Source of the DNA: Kushneria aurantia DSM 21353
GTDB lineage: Bacteria > Pseudomonadota > Gammaproteobacteria > Pseudomonadales > Halomonadaceae
Reading direction: 5' to 3'
Length of the DNA: 64,000 nucleotides
Assembly (NCBI RefSeq): GCF_000382245.1
Contig: NZ_KB907866.1
Span: 62,001-126,000 of the forward strand
Notes under the pieces: model-generated
Seen by the model: only the letters and a program-made list of their open reading frames with translations
Database searches by the model: none
Told to the model about the DNA's origin: nothing
Translations under genes and position numbers: made by a program
Part shown: piece after piece, positions 25,692 to 35,376 of the stretch
How the letters are laid out: each line of letters opens with the position of its first letter
How positions within the stretch are numbered: position 1 is the first letter of the stretch

Positions 25692-26291
25692 ATGGCTGAA
25701 CAACGTTTTGCTACCGCCATGGTGGCGCTGGATGCGCTGCACGCCGAAGACCCGCGGATTGAGCGTGACGCTGATGGCGCCGATCAGCCCTACGAACTGC
25801 TTTACGCCCGGCGCATGAGCGGCTGGCTGGCGCGCCTGCGGCCGCAGGCGGGCGAAACGCTGCGGCTGGCGGTGCGCGCTCAACATCTCAAACGCTGGGA
25901 AGTGCCGCGCGACAGCTACGCCATGGACCGTTTCGGCTATCATGCCTGGCGCACCGACTTGAAAAAGCGTCAGGGACAGATGGCGGCCGATGTGCTGAGT
26001 GAAGCGGGTTATGATGAAAAGAGCTGCGAGCGAGTGGCAGCACTGGTACGCAAGGAAAATCTCAAAAGCGATGACGAGACCCGCGCACTGGAAGATGCCG
26101 CCTGTCTCGTTTTCCTGCAGGACTATTACACCTCCTTTGCCGGCGAGCATGACGATGACAGGGTGATCACCATCTTGCGCAAAACCCTGCGCAAGATGTC
26201 GCCTCTGGGCCATCGGATGGCCGGCGAGATTGTCCTGAAGGGACGCCCGAAAGCGCTGCTGGAGCAGGCGGTGGCTGCCGAAACGCACTGA
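25692..26291 (+). CDS. DUF4202 family protein
   Basis: A 199-residue protein of the DUF4202 type: RFATAMVALDALHAEDPR, LAVRAQHLKRWEVPRDSY, GYHAWRTDLKKRQGQMAADVL and EDAACLVFLQDYYTSF. The conserved His, Arg and acidic residues in these blocks resemble an HD-like all-alpha fold, but the function is not known. The start MAEQRF at 25692 follows GGAAG about seven bases upstream. Alone on its strand, about 100 bases after the exporter. Confidence 0.8.
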   Translation: MAEQRFATAMVALDALHAEDPRIERDADGADQPYELLYARRMSGWLARLRPQAGETLRLAVRAQHLKRWEVPRDSYAMDRFGYHAWRTDLKKRQGQMAADVLSEAGYDEKSCERVAALVRKENLKSDDETRALEDAACLVFLQDYYTSFAGEHDDDRVITILRKTLRKMSPLGHRMAGEIVLKGRPKALLEQAVAAETH

Positions 26292-26558
26292 TTTGCCACA
26301 ATCGAGGGACCTGCAGTTTCATTGACGACGTGAGAACAGGCGTCGGATTATGCGGTATAAAGTTCCGCCGGTTATGGTCGATTTATCCGTGAGAGCCCGT
26401 CATGGCGAGGTTTTCGTGGCGTATCCAGCTAGAGGGGTAGACCGTGTGTTGAATACCGTAACAACAGGATCGATAGTCGGCCTGCCCTTCATCTGTAGAT
26501 ATTTCACTCATGTTTCGCAATATTTTCTTTTGCTGTTGCATCGCAAGGATCGCCGGGA

Positions 26559-28910
26559 ATGACGTTACGACGTCGCCTGATGCTGACCATGCTCGGCATG
26601 GTGATCGTCGCGCAGCTGATTGTGGCTGTGGCAACCCTGGGCAATATTCGCCACTACGCTATCCAAAACGGCGCCCACGAACTCGGAATTGCCACCAATG
26701 TGGCGCGCCAACTGATTGACGAGCGTGTGCGGCAACTGGCCGACAGCGCCGCGATGCTGGCCGCCAACGGTAGTTTTGCCGCTGACGTGGCAACCCGTGA
26801 CAGCCACGCGATCGGGGAAGAACTGCGTGATTACGGCGAGCGCGCCGGCGCCGATATGGTAATGCTGGTCGGCCCCGAAGGGCAGTTGCTGGCCGGCAGC
26901 CACTGGCTGCCCGGGTCGCTGTTCCCCTACCGGGAGCTTCTGCAGCGAGCACGCAGCGAGCAGTATGCCAGTGCCGTACTGATCGATCAGAGGCAGCCCT
27001 ACAAACTGGTCATGGTGCCGGTCCCAGCGCTCGATTCCATAGGCTGGATCGGCATGGGGCTGCAACTTGATGATGCCCTCGCCGATGAGATCAGCGGTCT
27101 GATCCAGCGTCCTGCCACCTTCATTGCCGACACCGATACCGACGCCTCGCCACAAGTCGAGTTCGTTGCTGGTGCGCTGAAAGGTGCCGGGGTGGCGACT
27201 GTTGATAGCCTCGGTCGAGCGCTGGCTCAGGGTCGGTATCTCGACAGCGCCTTGCCTTTCTCACCCAATGATGCCCTGACCCGCGCCGCCCGGCTGGGAG
27301 AAAACAGCTCCGGCAGTGTCTATATCGTGATTCAACAAAAATTCGATGAACTGCTGGCGGCTTTCAATGAGCTCAGCTGGCAGCTATTGGGTATTTTCGC
27401 AGTCATGCTGGTGATCGCGGCGCTGGCGGCGGGCTTCAGTGCCCGCAGTATGGCAGCTCCTCTGATACGTCTTTCCGAGGCGGCCGGGCGTATCGGCCGC
27501 GGCGAACGGGCCAATCTGTCTCCCGAGCGTTTTGCCGGTGATATGGCGGTACTGGCCACCACGCTGAAAAAGATGGAAGCCGATATCGACACCCGCGAGC
27601 GGACGCTGCGCTATCAGAGCTACCATGATCAGCTGACCGGACTGGCCAATCGCCAGAGCGCTCAGAAGGATCTCGAGGCGGGGGTCGAAGGCGAAGCGAG
27701 CTTTACCCTGATACGCCTGTCGATCCGCGGTTTTCGTCACATCAACGATACCTTTGGCTATGCCACCGGCGACTTCGTGCTGCAGACCATGGCCAGGCGT
27801 TTGCTGACCCTGATCGGCTCCGGAGAGCAGGCCTATCGGCTTGGCGGTGATGAGTTCCTGCTATGGCTGACCGGCAGCGAAGCCTCCGAGGCACGTGTGC
27901 AGGAACTGCATCGCCAGCTCAGAGTGCCGATCGTGCTGGATGAGTCGCCGCTGAGTCTGAGTATCGCTTCCGGCGAGGTCAGTTTCCCCCTGCACGGCTA
28001 TACCGCCTGGCAGCTGCTGCGCCGCGCCGAAATTGCCATGGATCGCGCCAAGGCTTCGCGCATGCGGCATCTACGCTATCTGGAAGGGCAGGACGAGCAG
28101 CATCAGCGTCGCTTGATGCTGGTGCGCGATCTGCAGCACGCCGCGGCCCAGGGGCAGCTCAAGCTGGTCTATCAGCCGCAGATCGACACCAAAAGCGGTG
28201 AGATCAACGGCTTCGAGGCGTTGATGCGCTGGCACCACCCAACGCTTGGCCTCGTTTCGCCGGATGAGTTTATCGGCCTCGCCGAGCAGTCGGGCAACAT
28301 CGCTTTGCTGACCCGCTGGCTGATCGATAGCGTGGGGCGCCAGATGGCCGAGTGGGAAGCGCGTGGTCGTATGTTGCGGATATCCATCAACCTGTCGGCG
28401 CAGGATGTTATTGATCCCGCACTGCCCGACCGGTTGGAGAGCGTTATGCACCATTATCGCCTGAGCCCTGCACGCCTGTGTCTGGAGGTGACCGAAAGCG
28501 CCATTATTCAGGACCCGGTGCTGGCCCATCGTACGCTGGAGAAACTGCGCTGCCGTGGTTTTCGTATCGCCGTCGACGATTTCGGCACCGGTTACTCGTC
28601 GCTGTCGCAGATTCGCAGCCTGCCCATCGAGGAGTTGAAGATCGACAAGTCCTTCATCTTCGGTCTCGACGACAGCGCCGACGACCGCACCATTGTGCGC
28701 TCCACCATCGAGCTGGGGCACAACCTCGGTCTTGAAATAGTCGCCGAGGGGGTCGAGTCCTCCGTCTCGCGGCAGCTGCTCAACGAGCTGGGCTGCGACT
28801 ACCTGCAGGGGTATTTCATTTCGCGGCCAATGGCCGTCGAGGATGTTCCCGACTGGATCGAGCAGTACGACAGCCAAAAGAGTACCGGGAAGGGCAGTGA
28901 CAAGGGATAG
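26559..28910 (+). CDS. Membrane-bound GGDEF/EAL cyclic-di-GMP enzyme
   Basis: A 783-residue protein controlling c-di-GMP. Domains in order: TM helix (about 8-30), a periplasmic sensor region (about 35-270, Cache-like by length and pattern), TM helix (about 274-294), HAMP (about 295-345), GGDEF (about 360-515, with an intact GGDEF near 429-433) and EAL (about 530-775, EAL near 552-554, with DDFGTGYSSL and EIVAEGVE intact). Both active sites look complete, so it may make and degrade c-di-GMP; the inhibitory RxxD motif before GGDEF is absent. AAGGA precedes the ATG. The signal sensed is unknown. Confidence 0.88.
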   Translation: MTLRRRLMLTMLGMVIVAQLIVAVATLGNIRHYAIQNGAHELGIATNVARQLIDERVRQLADSAAMLAANGSFAADVATRDSHAIGEELRDYGERAGADMVMLVGPEGQLLAGSHWLPGSLFPYRELLQRARSEQYASAVLIDQRQPYKLVMVPVPALDSIGWIGMGLQLDDALADEISGLIQRPATFIADTDTDASPQVEFVAGALKGAGVATVDSLGRALAQGRYLDSALPFSPNDALTRAARLGENSSGSVYIVIQQKFDELLAAFNELSWQLLGIFAVMLVIAALAAGFSARSMAAPLIRLSEAAGRIGRGERANLSPERFAGDMAVLATTLKKMEADIDTRERTLRYQSYHDQLTGLANRQSAQKDLEAGVEGEASFTLIRLSIRGFRHINDTFGYATGDFVLQTMARRLLTLIGSGEQAYRLGGDEFLLWLTGSEASEARVQELHRQLRVPIVLDESPLSLSIASGEVSFPLHGYTAWQLLRRAEIAMDRAKASRMRHLRYLEGQDEQHQRRLMLVRDLQHAAAQGQLKLVYQPQIDTKSGEINGFEALMRWHHPTLGLVSPDEFIGLAEQSGNIALLTRWLIDSVGRQMAEWEARGRMLRISINLSAQDVIDPALPDRLESVMHHYRLSPARLCLEVTESAIIQDPVLAHRTLEKLRCRGFRIAVDDFGTGYSSLSQIRSLPIEELKIDKSFIFGLDDSADDRTIVRSTIELGHNLGLEIVAEGVESSVSRQLLNELGCDYLQGYFISRPMAVEDVPDWIEQYDSQKSTGKGSDKG

Positions 28911-28958
28911 TTGACGCCACGTTTCATGACGTCGCGAGGTGACCGTCAGCCGCCATGG

Positions 28959-28990
28959 CTGTTAACCTTTTAAATTTACAGGGTTGACCA
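28959..28990. promoter_or_regulatory. Probable BirA operator (biotin box) of the bio operon
   Basis: Arms CTGTTAACC (28959-28967) and GGTTGACCA (28982-28990) separated by 14 AT-rich bases. This resembles the BirA operator pattern TTGTAAACC-N(14-16)-GGTTTACAA. The spacer contains TTTTAAATTTA, a likely -10 region, as in known biotin operators where BirA blocks the promoter. The bioB start is 247 bases further on, because a miniature element lies between. Confidence 0.65.
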
Positions 28991-29037
28991 AAGGGGTGTG
29001 GGCATGAGTTGATAACCGCAAAACGACGCTCGGTTAA

Positions 29038-29196
29038 GGAAACGCTGAATAAATCGACGAGCGAGATGAAGCGCAAGGCGCATGGAACACAGAACACGAG
29101 GCATAACATGGGGTTAGGCGAGTGTTCGACCGGGCTGGCGCGCCAGTACCACGCAACGCAGCGATTCGCTAGCGCAGGCATTTATGCAGCGTTTCC
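29038..29196. mobile_element. IS5-like miniature element (MITE), copy B, 159 bp
   Basis: Ends GGAAACGCTGAATAAAT and, read inward from the right, GGAAACGCTGCATAAAT (one mismatch in 17), flanked by TTAA on both sides (29034-29037 and 29197-29200). It is exactly as long as copy A at 3831-3989. It lies between the biotin operator and bioB, so it is probably transcribed as part of the bio leader. The better-matched inverted repeats suggest that it is younger than copy A. Confidence 0.88.
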
Positions 29197-29236
29197 TTAA
29201 CAGGCCGGGCGAAGATTATCGATAACAGGACCGCTC

Positions 29237-30295
29237 ATGACCACATCGACCGCTGCGCTGCGCCACGACTGGCGCCGCGAGGACATCGAGGCGCTGCTGG
29301 CGCTGCCCTTCAACGACCTGCTGTTTCGCGCCCAGAGTGTCCATCGCCAGTATTTCGACCCCAACGCGGTGCAGATCTCGACCCTTTTGTCGATCAAGAC
29401 CGGCAGTTGCCCCGAGGACTGCAAATACTGCCCGCAATCCGGCCACTACAATACCGGCCTTGAGCGCGAAAGGCTGATGGCGGTCGCGCCGGTGCTGGAA
29501 GAGGCGCAACGCGCGAAGGCCTCCGGCGCGACGCGCTTCTGCATGGGCGCCGCCTGGCGCCACCCGCGTGAGCGCGATATGCCGGCGGTACTGGAAATGG
29601 TGCGCGGCGTGCGCGCCATGGGGCTTGAAACCTGCATGACGCTGGGCATGCTCGACCGCGATCAGGCACGGGCGCTGGCCGACGCCGGCCTCGATTACTA
29701 CAACCACAACCTCGACACCTCGCCGGAGTACTACGGCGAGATCATCACCACCCGCACCTATGACGATCGCCTCGAAACGCTATCCAACGTGCGCGAAGCG
29801 GGTATGAAAGTGTGCTGCGGCGGTATTGTCGGCATGGGCGAGAGCCTGCGCGACCGCGCCGGCCTGCTGACCCAACTGGCCAACCTGCCGGAGCACCCCG
29901 AGAGCGTGCCGGTCAATATGCTGATCCGCATCGAAGGCACGCCGCTGGAGAACGTCGAGGATCTCGACCCGCTGGATTTCATTCGCACCCTGGCTGTCGC
30001 ACGGATCGTCATGCCGGCCTCCCGCGTGCGCCTTGCCGCCGGGCGCGAAACGATGAGCGATGAAACCCAGGCGCTGGCCTTTCTTGCCGGGGCCAACTCG
30101 ATCTTCTATGGCGAGCGCCTGCTGACCGCCGACAACCCCCGGGCCGAGCATGACCGCCGCCTGTTCGAACGCCTCGGGCTGCGCGGTGAGCAGCGTCATG
30201 CGCCGGATGACGACGGCCTCGAAGCCGAAATCGACCAGCGTATGGCGCGCGCCCGGCTCGATGCCATGACCGTCGATGCCGCGGCACAGCAGTGA
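29237..30295 (+). CDS. bioB: Biotin synthase
   Basis: A 352-residue radical-SAM enzyme inserting sulfur into dethiobiotin, the last step of biotin synthesis. Seen: the cluster-binding motif C58-x3-C62-x2-C65 in [17 protein letters not shown], the substrate segment [16 protein letters not shown], and later [12 protein letters not shown] and [24 protein letters not shown] lies just before the ATG. It is the first gene of a six-gene operon and overlaps bioF by one base (TGATG). Confidence 0.96.
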   Translation: MTTSTAALRHDWRREDIEALLALPFNDLLFRAQSVHRQYFDPNAVQISTLLSIKTGSCPEDCKYCPQSGHYNTGLERERLMAVAPVLEEAQRAKASGATRFCMGAAWRHPRERDMPAVLEMVRGVRAMGLETCMTLGMLDRDQARALADAGLDYYNHNLDTSPEYYGEIITTRTYDDRLETLSNVREAGMKVCCGGIVGMGESLRDRAGLLTQLANLPEHPESVPVNMLIRIEGTPLENVEDLDPLDFIRTLAVARIVMPASRVRLAAGRETMSDETQALAFLAGANSIFYGERLLTADNPRAEHDRRLFERLGLRGEQRHAPDDDGLEAEIDQRMARARLDAMTVDAAAQQ

Positions 30296-31524
30296 TGGCG
30301 GGAGTGCCGGGCACTTCGCCGGCGGGCCGCCTCGATGCTGTGCTGGCGACGCGTATCGCCGATCAAAAGCGCAGACGTCGCTATCGCCAACGTCGCACCC
30401 TGACCCGTGGCGGCGTGCATGTGCGACTGGACGGCCGTGAACGGCTCGCCTTTTGCAGCAACGACTATCTCGGTCTCGCCGACGATCCGCGCCTTGCCGA
30501 GGCGATGGCGGAGGGCGCGCGCCGCTACGGCAGTGGCAGCGGTGCCTCGGCGCTGATCAGCGGCTATCGCACGCCTCACGAGGCGCTGGAAGGGCGTCTT
30601 GCCGAGTGGACCGGGCGCCGGCGGGCGCTGCTGTTTACCAGCGGCTATCAGGCCAACCAGGGTGTGCTCTCGGTGCTGGCCGGCCGCGGCGATCACGTCG
30701 TCCATGACCGCCTCAACCACGCCTCGCTGCTGGACGCTACCCGGCTCGCCGGCGCGCGTTTGCATCGCTACCTTCACGCCGACTGCGATGCCGCCCGCGA
30801 CCTTCTGGCGCGCCTTGCGGGCGGCGGACGGCGGCTGCTGGTCAGCGATGGGGTATTCAGCATGGGCGGCGACTGTGCCGACGTGGCGGCGCTGGCGCGC
30901 ATCGCCGGCGATCACGCCGCCAGCCTGGTGATCGACGACGCCCACGGCCTTGGGGTGCTGGGAGAGAGTGGCGCCGGGGTATTGCAGGCGCAGGGGATGA
31001 GCGCCGCGCAGGTGCCGGTGCTGATCGGCACGCTGGGCAAGGCGCTGGGCACCGAGGGGGCTTTCGTGGCCGGCAGCGATACCCTGATCGAGGCGCTGAC
31101 GCAATTCAGCCGCGCCTGGATCTATACCACCAGCCCATCACCGGCGCTGGCCCACGCCACCCTGGCGGCGCTTGACATCGTACGCGACGAGCCCGAGCGG
31201 CGTGCCCATCTCGAGGCTCTGATCGGCCATTTTCGTCGTGAAGCAAAAGCCCTTACGGGGGATCGGGCGCGGCTATTGCCCTCGGGCACGCCCATTCAGC
31301 CGCTGATCATCGGCAACGGCGATGAAGCGACACTGCTGGCCGTGGCGCAGGGGCTCGAGGAGGACGGTCTGTGGTGCGGCGCGATCCGGCCACCGACCGT
31401 GCCGGCGGGTAGCGCTCGCCTGCGCATCACTTTGTCGGCGGCACATGATTTTGATGACATCGACCGGCTGTTGACGGCGCTGCAGGCGCGGCTGCCGTCG
31501 ATCAGGGAGACACCGCATGCCTGA
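30295..31524 (+). CDS. bioF: 8-amino-7-oxononanoate synthase
   Basis: A 409-residue PLP enzyme joining pimeloyl-ACP (or CoA) with alanine. Seen: SNDYLGLADDPRL near the N-terminus, GSGASALISGY, the pyridoxal site VIDDAHGLGVLGESGAG and the PLP lysine in LIGTLGKALGTEGAF (about residue 249). The ATG at 30295 shares a base with the bioB stop; a GTG one codon earlier is possible. It overlaps bioH by 8 bases. Confidence 0.95.
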   Translation: MAGVPGTSPAGRLDAVLATRIADQKRRRRYRQRRTLTRGGVHVRLDGRERLAFCSNDYLGLADDPRLAEAMAEGARRYGSGSGASALISGYRTPHEALEGRLAEWTGRRRALLFTSGYQANQGVLSVLAGRGDHVVHDRLNHASLLDATRLAGARLHRYLHADCDAARDLLARLAGGGRRLLVSDGVFSMGGDCADVAALARIAGDHAASLVIDDAHGLGVLGESGAGVLQAQGMSAAQVPVLIGTLGKALGTEGAFVAGSDTLIEALTQFSRAWIYTTSPSPALAHATLAALDIVRDEPERRAHLEALIGHFRREAKALTGDRARLLPSGTPIQPLIIGNGDEATLLAVAQGLEEDGLWCGAIRPPTVPAGSARLRITLSAAHDFDDIDRLLTALQARLPSIRETPHA

Positions 31525-32278
31525 CGCCACCGCTGCCGGCAGTCCACAGCGGCTGGTGCTGCTGCCCGGTTGGGCGCTCGGTCCCGAACCGCTGCGGCCG
31601 CTGGCCGAGGCGATCGAGCAGTGCAGCGACGCGATCAGCGTCAGCTGCTACCGCTACCCGCCGCTGACCAGCCAGCGGCTCGACATCTGGCTCGAGGCGC
31701 TGGATGAGGAGATCGAAGCGGGCTGCTGGCTGGGGGGCTGGTCGCTGGGCGGTATGCTGGCCACTGCGCTGGCCGAGCATCGGGGTTCCGGGGCACGGGG
31801 ATTGGTGACGCTGGCCAGTAACGCCTGCTTCGTGACCCGCGCCGACTGGTCGACGGCGATGGCGGGCGACACCCTGAGCGCCTTTGGCAACGGTTTACGG
31901 CATCGACCGCTCGATACAGTGCGCCGCTTTGCGCTGCTCTGCGCGCGCGGCGGGCATGACACTCGGCGGCTGGGTCAGCGGCTGCTGATGGCACTGCCAC
32001 AGCTGCCGCCGGAGCAGGCCGCGGCCGGGCTGGCACTGTTACGCACGCTCGATCTGCGCCGGGCGCTGGGCCGCCTTGCCGTGCCGCAGCTGCACCTGTT
32101 CGGCGAGCAGGACGTGCTGGTGCCGGCGGCGGCGCGCCAGGCCATTGCCGAACTGCTGCCGCCCACGGGTATCACGCGACTGATCGCCGACAGCGGCCAC
32201 GGATTCGTACTCGAAAAAACCGAACAGAGCGCCGCCCTGATCGCCGCTTTCATTACCGCTGGGGGCCGCCTTGAGTAA
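31517..32278 (+). CDS. bioH: Pimeloyl-ACP methyl ester carboxylesterase-like hydrolase
   Basis: A 253-residue alpha/beta hydrolase. In the pathway BioH releases pimeloyl-ACP from its methyl ester. Seen: the nucleophile elbow GWSLGG (S76), the acid in GEQDVLVP and the His in DSGHGFVLEK. Similarity to E. coli BioH is moderate, but the place between bioF and bioC, with 8-base overlaps at both ends, makes this role very likely. Confidence 0.83.
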   Translation: MPDATAAGSPQRLVLLPGWALGPEPLRPLAEAIEQCSDAISVSCYRYPPLTSQRLDIWLEALDEEIEAGCWLGGWSLGGMLATALAEHRGSGARGLVTLASNACFVTRADWSTAMAGDTLSAFGNGLRHRPLDTVRRFALLCARGGHDTRRLGQRLLMALPQLPPEQAAAGLALLRTLDLRRALGRLAVPQLHLFGEQDVLVPAAARQAIAELLPPTGITRLIADSGHGFVLEKTEQSAALIAAFITAGGRLE

Positions 32279-33056
32279 CGCCCCGGTCATGACGCCAGCG
32301 GCGCGGCGCTTTTCACGTGCCGCCCACAGCTACGATGGCGCTGCTGCCCTGCAGCGCCGGGTGGCCGACAGACTGCTGACACGGCTGCCGGCCGAACTGG
32401 TCCCGCGGTGCGTGGTGGATGCCGGCTGTGGCACTGGCCATGTCACCCGCGCGCTGGCGCAGCGCTATCCCGGCGCCGAGCTGACCGGCCTCGACCTGTC
32501 GCCCGCCATGCTGGCGCAGGCGCGTGCCGCCGATATGGCGACGGTGGTGCGCTGGCTGCAGGGCGATATCGAAGCCCTGCCGCTGGCCGCCGGCAGCGTC
32601 GATCTGCTGGTTTCCAGCATGACGCTGCAGTGGTGTACCACACCCGCGGCCTTTCTCGCCGAGGCGGCGAGGGTGCTGCGTCCCGGTGGCGTGCTGGCCT
32701 TCACCACCCTGCTCGAGGGGTCGCTGGCGGAGCTGGCCGGCGTCGACGGCGCGGCGGTCAATGCGTTCATTGCTCCCGAGGCGTTGCAGGCCCGGCTCGA
32801 CGCCGTGCCTTTTGTCGGCCTGACGGCGTGCGATGATCTTCATCGCTGCTTTTATCCCCGCCCGTTGGCGCTGCTGCGCGAGCTGTCGGCGACCGGCGCC
32901 ACCACCCTGATGACGTCGCGGCGGCGCGGACTGGCCGGCCGGCGTCGGCTGGCGGGCTGGCTCGAAGGGCTGGAGCGTCAGCGCACGCCGCAGGGTATTC
33001 CGCTGGGCTGGCATATCGCCCACCGGGTCATGCGCCGTACGGCGGCAACGGGCTGA
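32271..33056 (+). CDS. bioC: Malonyl-ACP O-methyltransferase
   Basis: A 261-residue SAM methyltransferase that methylates malonyl-ACP to start pimelate synthesis. Seen: ARRFSRAAHSYDGAAALQRRVA at the N-terminus (the BioC pattern), SAM motif VVDAGCGTGHVTRAL, and LQWCTTPAAFLAEAARVLRPGG. The start is taken as TTG at 32271, which overlaps the bioH stop; ATG at 32289 is the alternative and would cut six residues. Confidence 0.9.
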   Translation: MSNAPVMTPAARRFSRAAHSYDGAAALQRRVADRLLTRLPAELVPRCVVDAGCGTGHVTRALAQRYPGAELTGLDLSPAMLAQARAADMATVVRWLQGDIEALPLAAGSVDLLVSSMTLQWCTTPAAFLAEAARVLRPGGVLAFTTLLEGSLAELAGVDGAAVNAFIAPEALQARLDAVPFVGLTACDDLHRCFYPRPLALLRELSATGATTLMTSRRRGLAGRRRLAGWLEGLERQRTPQGIPLGWHIAHRVMRRTAATG

Positions 33057-33059
33057 GCC

Positions 33060-33785
33060 ATGTCACGCAGCGCCGGTTTTTTCATTACCGCTACCGATAC
33101 CGATGCCGGCAAGACCCTGATCGGCTGCGCGCTCCTGCACGCCGCTGCTCAGCGTGGATTGACCACCGCCGCCGGCAAGCCGGTGGCGTCCGGCAGTGCG
33201 ATGACCCGGGCGGGGCTGCGCAACGCCGATGCGCTGGCACTGCAGGCACAGTGCCGCCCGCCGCTGCCCTATGAGGCGATCAATCCTGTCGCGCTGGCAC
33301 CGCCCATCGCGCCCCATATCGCGGCTCGTGAGGCCGGCGTGGCACTTGATGTCGAGCGTCTGGCGGCTCCCATGCGCGCCCTGCTGGCACGCCGCGCAGG
33401 GCTGACCCTGATCGAGGGAGCGGGCGGCTGGCGAGTGCCGCTCAATGCACGCGAGTGCCTGTCATCGCTGGCGATAGCGCTGGCCCTGCCGGTGATCCTG
33501 GTGGTCGGCGTGCGGCTGGGTGCGATCAATCACGCCCGCCTGACGCTGGAGGCGATCCGCCGCGACGGGCTGCCGGTAGCCGGCTGGGTTGCCAACCTGA
33601 TTGATCCCGACATGGCGCGCGGCGAAGACAATCTCGCCGCGCTCGATGACGGGCTGAGCGTGCAGGGTGGCGCGCCCTGTCTGGGCGTGGTGCCCCCGCT
33701 GGCGACCGCGACAGCCCGGGCGGCTGCGGACCAACTCGATCTGGATGCGCTGCTCGGCGGCGCTTCGAACCCCGCAATTGACTGA
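33060..33785 (+). CDS. bioD: Dethiobiotin synthetase
   Basis: A 241-residue P-loop enzyme closing the ureido ring with CO2 and ATP. Seen: the P-loop TATDTDAGKTLIGCAL (usual form G-T-D-T-x-V-G-K-T), KPVASGS, and EGAGGWRVPLNA. It begins three bases after bioC ends. Confidence 0.93.
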   Translation: MSRSAGFFITATDTDAGKTLIGCALLHAAAQRGLTTAAGKPVASGSAMTRAGLRNADALALQAQCRPPLPYEAINPVALAPPIAPHIAAREAGVALDVERLAAPMRALLARRAGLTLIEGAGGWRVPLNARECLSSLAIALALPVILVVGVRLGAINHARLTLEAIRRDGLPVAGWVANLIDPDMARGEDNLAALDDGLSVQGGAPCLGVVPPLATATARAAADQLDLDALLGGASNPAID

Positions 33786-33797
33786 GAAGAGCCTCGC

Positions 33798-35153
33798 ATG
33801 ACCAACCTCAATCAGCACTGGATGCAGCGCGACATCGCCGCGCTGTGGCACCCCTGCACCCAGATGAAGGATCACGAACATCTGCCGGTAGTGCCGATCA
33901 AAAGCGGCAGCGGCGTCTGGCTGGAGGACTTCGATGGCAAACGCTATCTGGACGCGATCAGCTCCTGGTGGGTCAACATCCTGGGCCACGCCAATCCGCG
34001 CATCAACGCCCGTATCAAGGCGCAGCTCGATGCGCTGGAGCATGTCATTCTGTCGGGCTGCAGCCATCGTCCGGTGATTGAGCTGTCGGAGCGGCTGGGG
34101 GCGCTGGCGCCTGCGGGTCTGGGCCACTGCTTCTACGCCGACAGCGGTTCGGCGGCGGTCGAGATCGCTCTCAAGATGAGTTACCACTACTGGCAAAACC
34201 GCGGCCGACCGGAAAAGAAACGCTTTTTAACCATTACCAACGGCTACCACGGCGAGACGCTGGGGGCGCTGTCGGTAGGCGACGTGTCGTTTTTTACCCA
34301 CACCTATCGCTCGCTGCTGCTGGATGTCATCAAGGTGCCGGCGCCGGACTGCTTCGCGCTGCCTCGCGAGCAGTGGGTGTCGCACGCCGCCGCACGCTTT
34401 GCCGAGATGGAGGTGGCGCTGGCGCGTCACGCTGACGAGCTGGCGGCGGTGATTGTCGAACCCCTGATTCAGTGCGCCGGGGGGATGCGGATGTACCCGC
34501 CGGAGTATTTGCGCTGGCTGCGCGAGGCGTGCGACCGCTACAACGTGCAGCTCATTCTTGATGAGATCGCGGTCGGCTTCGGGCGTACCGGAACGCTGTT
34601 TGCCTGTCAGCAGGCCGAGGTGCGTCCCGACTATCTGTGCCTCTCCAAGGCGCTGACCGGCGGCTATCTGCCGCTCTCGGTGGTACTCACCACCGATGAG
34701 GTGTATGACGCCTTCTACGACGACTACGCCAGTCTGCGCGCCTTTCTGCACTCGCACAGCTACACCGGCAATCCGCTGGCCTGCGCAGCGGCGCTGGCGA
34801 CGCTGGATATTCTCGAAGAGGACGACGTGCTGGCCGCCAACCGTGACAGGGCGGCGCGTATGGCGCGGGCAGCAGCGCCGCTGGCGTCGCATCCGCTGGT
34901 CGGTGACGTGCGCCAGACCGGCATGGTAGTGGCGATCGAGATGGTACGCGATCGCGACAGCCTCGAGCCTTTCGACTTTCGCGAGCGCAAGGGGCTGGAG
35001 GTGTTTCGTCACGCCCTGTCGCGCGGTGCCCTGCTGCGCCCGCTGGGCAATGTGATCTACTGGATGCCGCCCTACGTCATCAGTGACAGCGAAATCGACT
35101 TTCTCGCCGAGGTGACCGGCGAAGGGCTGGAGCGGGTGGCGGACAGCCTGTGA
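33798..35153 (+). CDS. bioA: Adenosylmethionine-8-amino-7-oxononanoate aminotransferase
   Basis: A 451-residue PLP aminotransferase using SAM as amino donor. Seen: LWHPCTQMKDHE and DAISSWWVNILGHANPRI at the N-terminus, YADSGSAAVEIALKMSYHYW, and the PLP lysine in CLSKALTGGYLPLSV (about residue 287). Last gene of bioB-F-H-C-D-A. E. coli has bioA divergent from bioBFCD; here all six genes run in one direction under one operator. Hairpins follow the stop. Confidence 0.95.
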   Translation: MTNLNQHWMQRDIAALWHPCTQMKDHEHLPVVPIKSGSGVWLEDFDGKRYLDAISSWWVNILGHANPRINARIKAQLDALEHVILSGCSHRPVIELSERLGALAPAGLGHCFYADSGSAAVEIALKMSYHYWQNRGRPEKKRFLTITNGYHGETLGALSVGDVSFFTHTYRSLLLDVIKVPAPDCFALPREQWVSHAAARFAEMEVALARHADELAAVIVEPLIQCAGGMRMYPPEYLRWLREACDRYNVQLILDEIAVGFGRTGTLFACQQAEVRPDYLCLSKALTGGYLPLSVVLTTDEVYDAFYDDYASLRAFLHSHSYTGNPLACAAALATLDILEEDDVLAANRDRAARMARAAAPLASHPLVGDVRQTGMVVAIEMVRDRDSLEPFDFRERKGLEVFRHALSRGALLRPLGNVIYWMPPYVISDSEIDFLAEVTGEGLERVADSL

Positions 35154-35180
35154 GTCTCTGAACAGGGCCGGGACAGTAAA

Positions 35181-35201
35181 AGGGCGGCCCGAATCCGCCC
35201 T
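35181..35201. terminator. Hairpin after bioA
   Basis: Stem AGGGCGG / CCGCCCT with a 7-base loop, 28 bases after the bioA stop. No T run follows, so it is only terminator-like. Confidence 0.4.
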
Positions 35202-35277
35202 GAGGCTGCTGACAAGGTTGCTGTCGGATCGCAAAAGCCCTGCACGAGGGCGCTATAAATCCTTCCATGGACGCTAA

Positions 35278-35297
35278 ATTCGCCATCCCTGGCGAAT
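35278..35297. repeat. Isolated repeat-type hairpin with the ATCCCT loop
   Basis: Stem ATTCGCC / GGCGAAT around the loop ATCCCT, the loop seen in hairpin I of the array at 6155. It is part of a larger structured stretch (about 35222-35366) that also contains a pair of complementary segments, CCTGCACGAGGG and CCCTCGTTGCAGG. It may be an extragenic palindrome or help end bio transcription. Confidence 0.6.
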
Positions 35298-35376
35298 AAC
35301 CCTCGTTGCAGGCTGTTTCCGACCCTCTCCGCAAGGTCTTCAGCAAGGCTTTTACGGGCTTTGTCATCAATCCGGG

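Noticed and set aside
26350-26562. 70-codon frame just before the GGDEF/EAL gene
   Set aside because: No ribosome binding site, overlaps the real start by a few bases and covers the likely promoter region.
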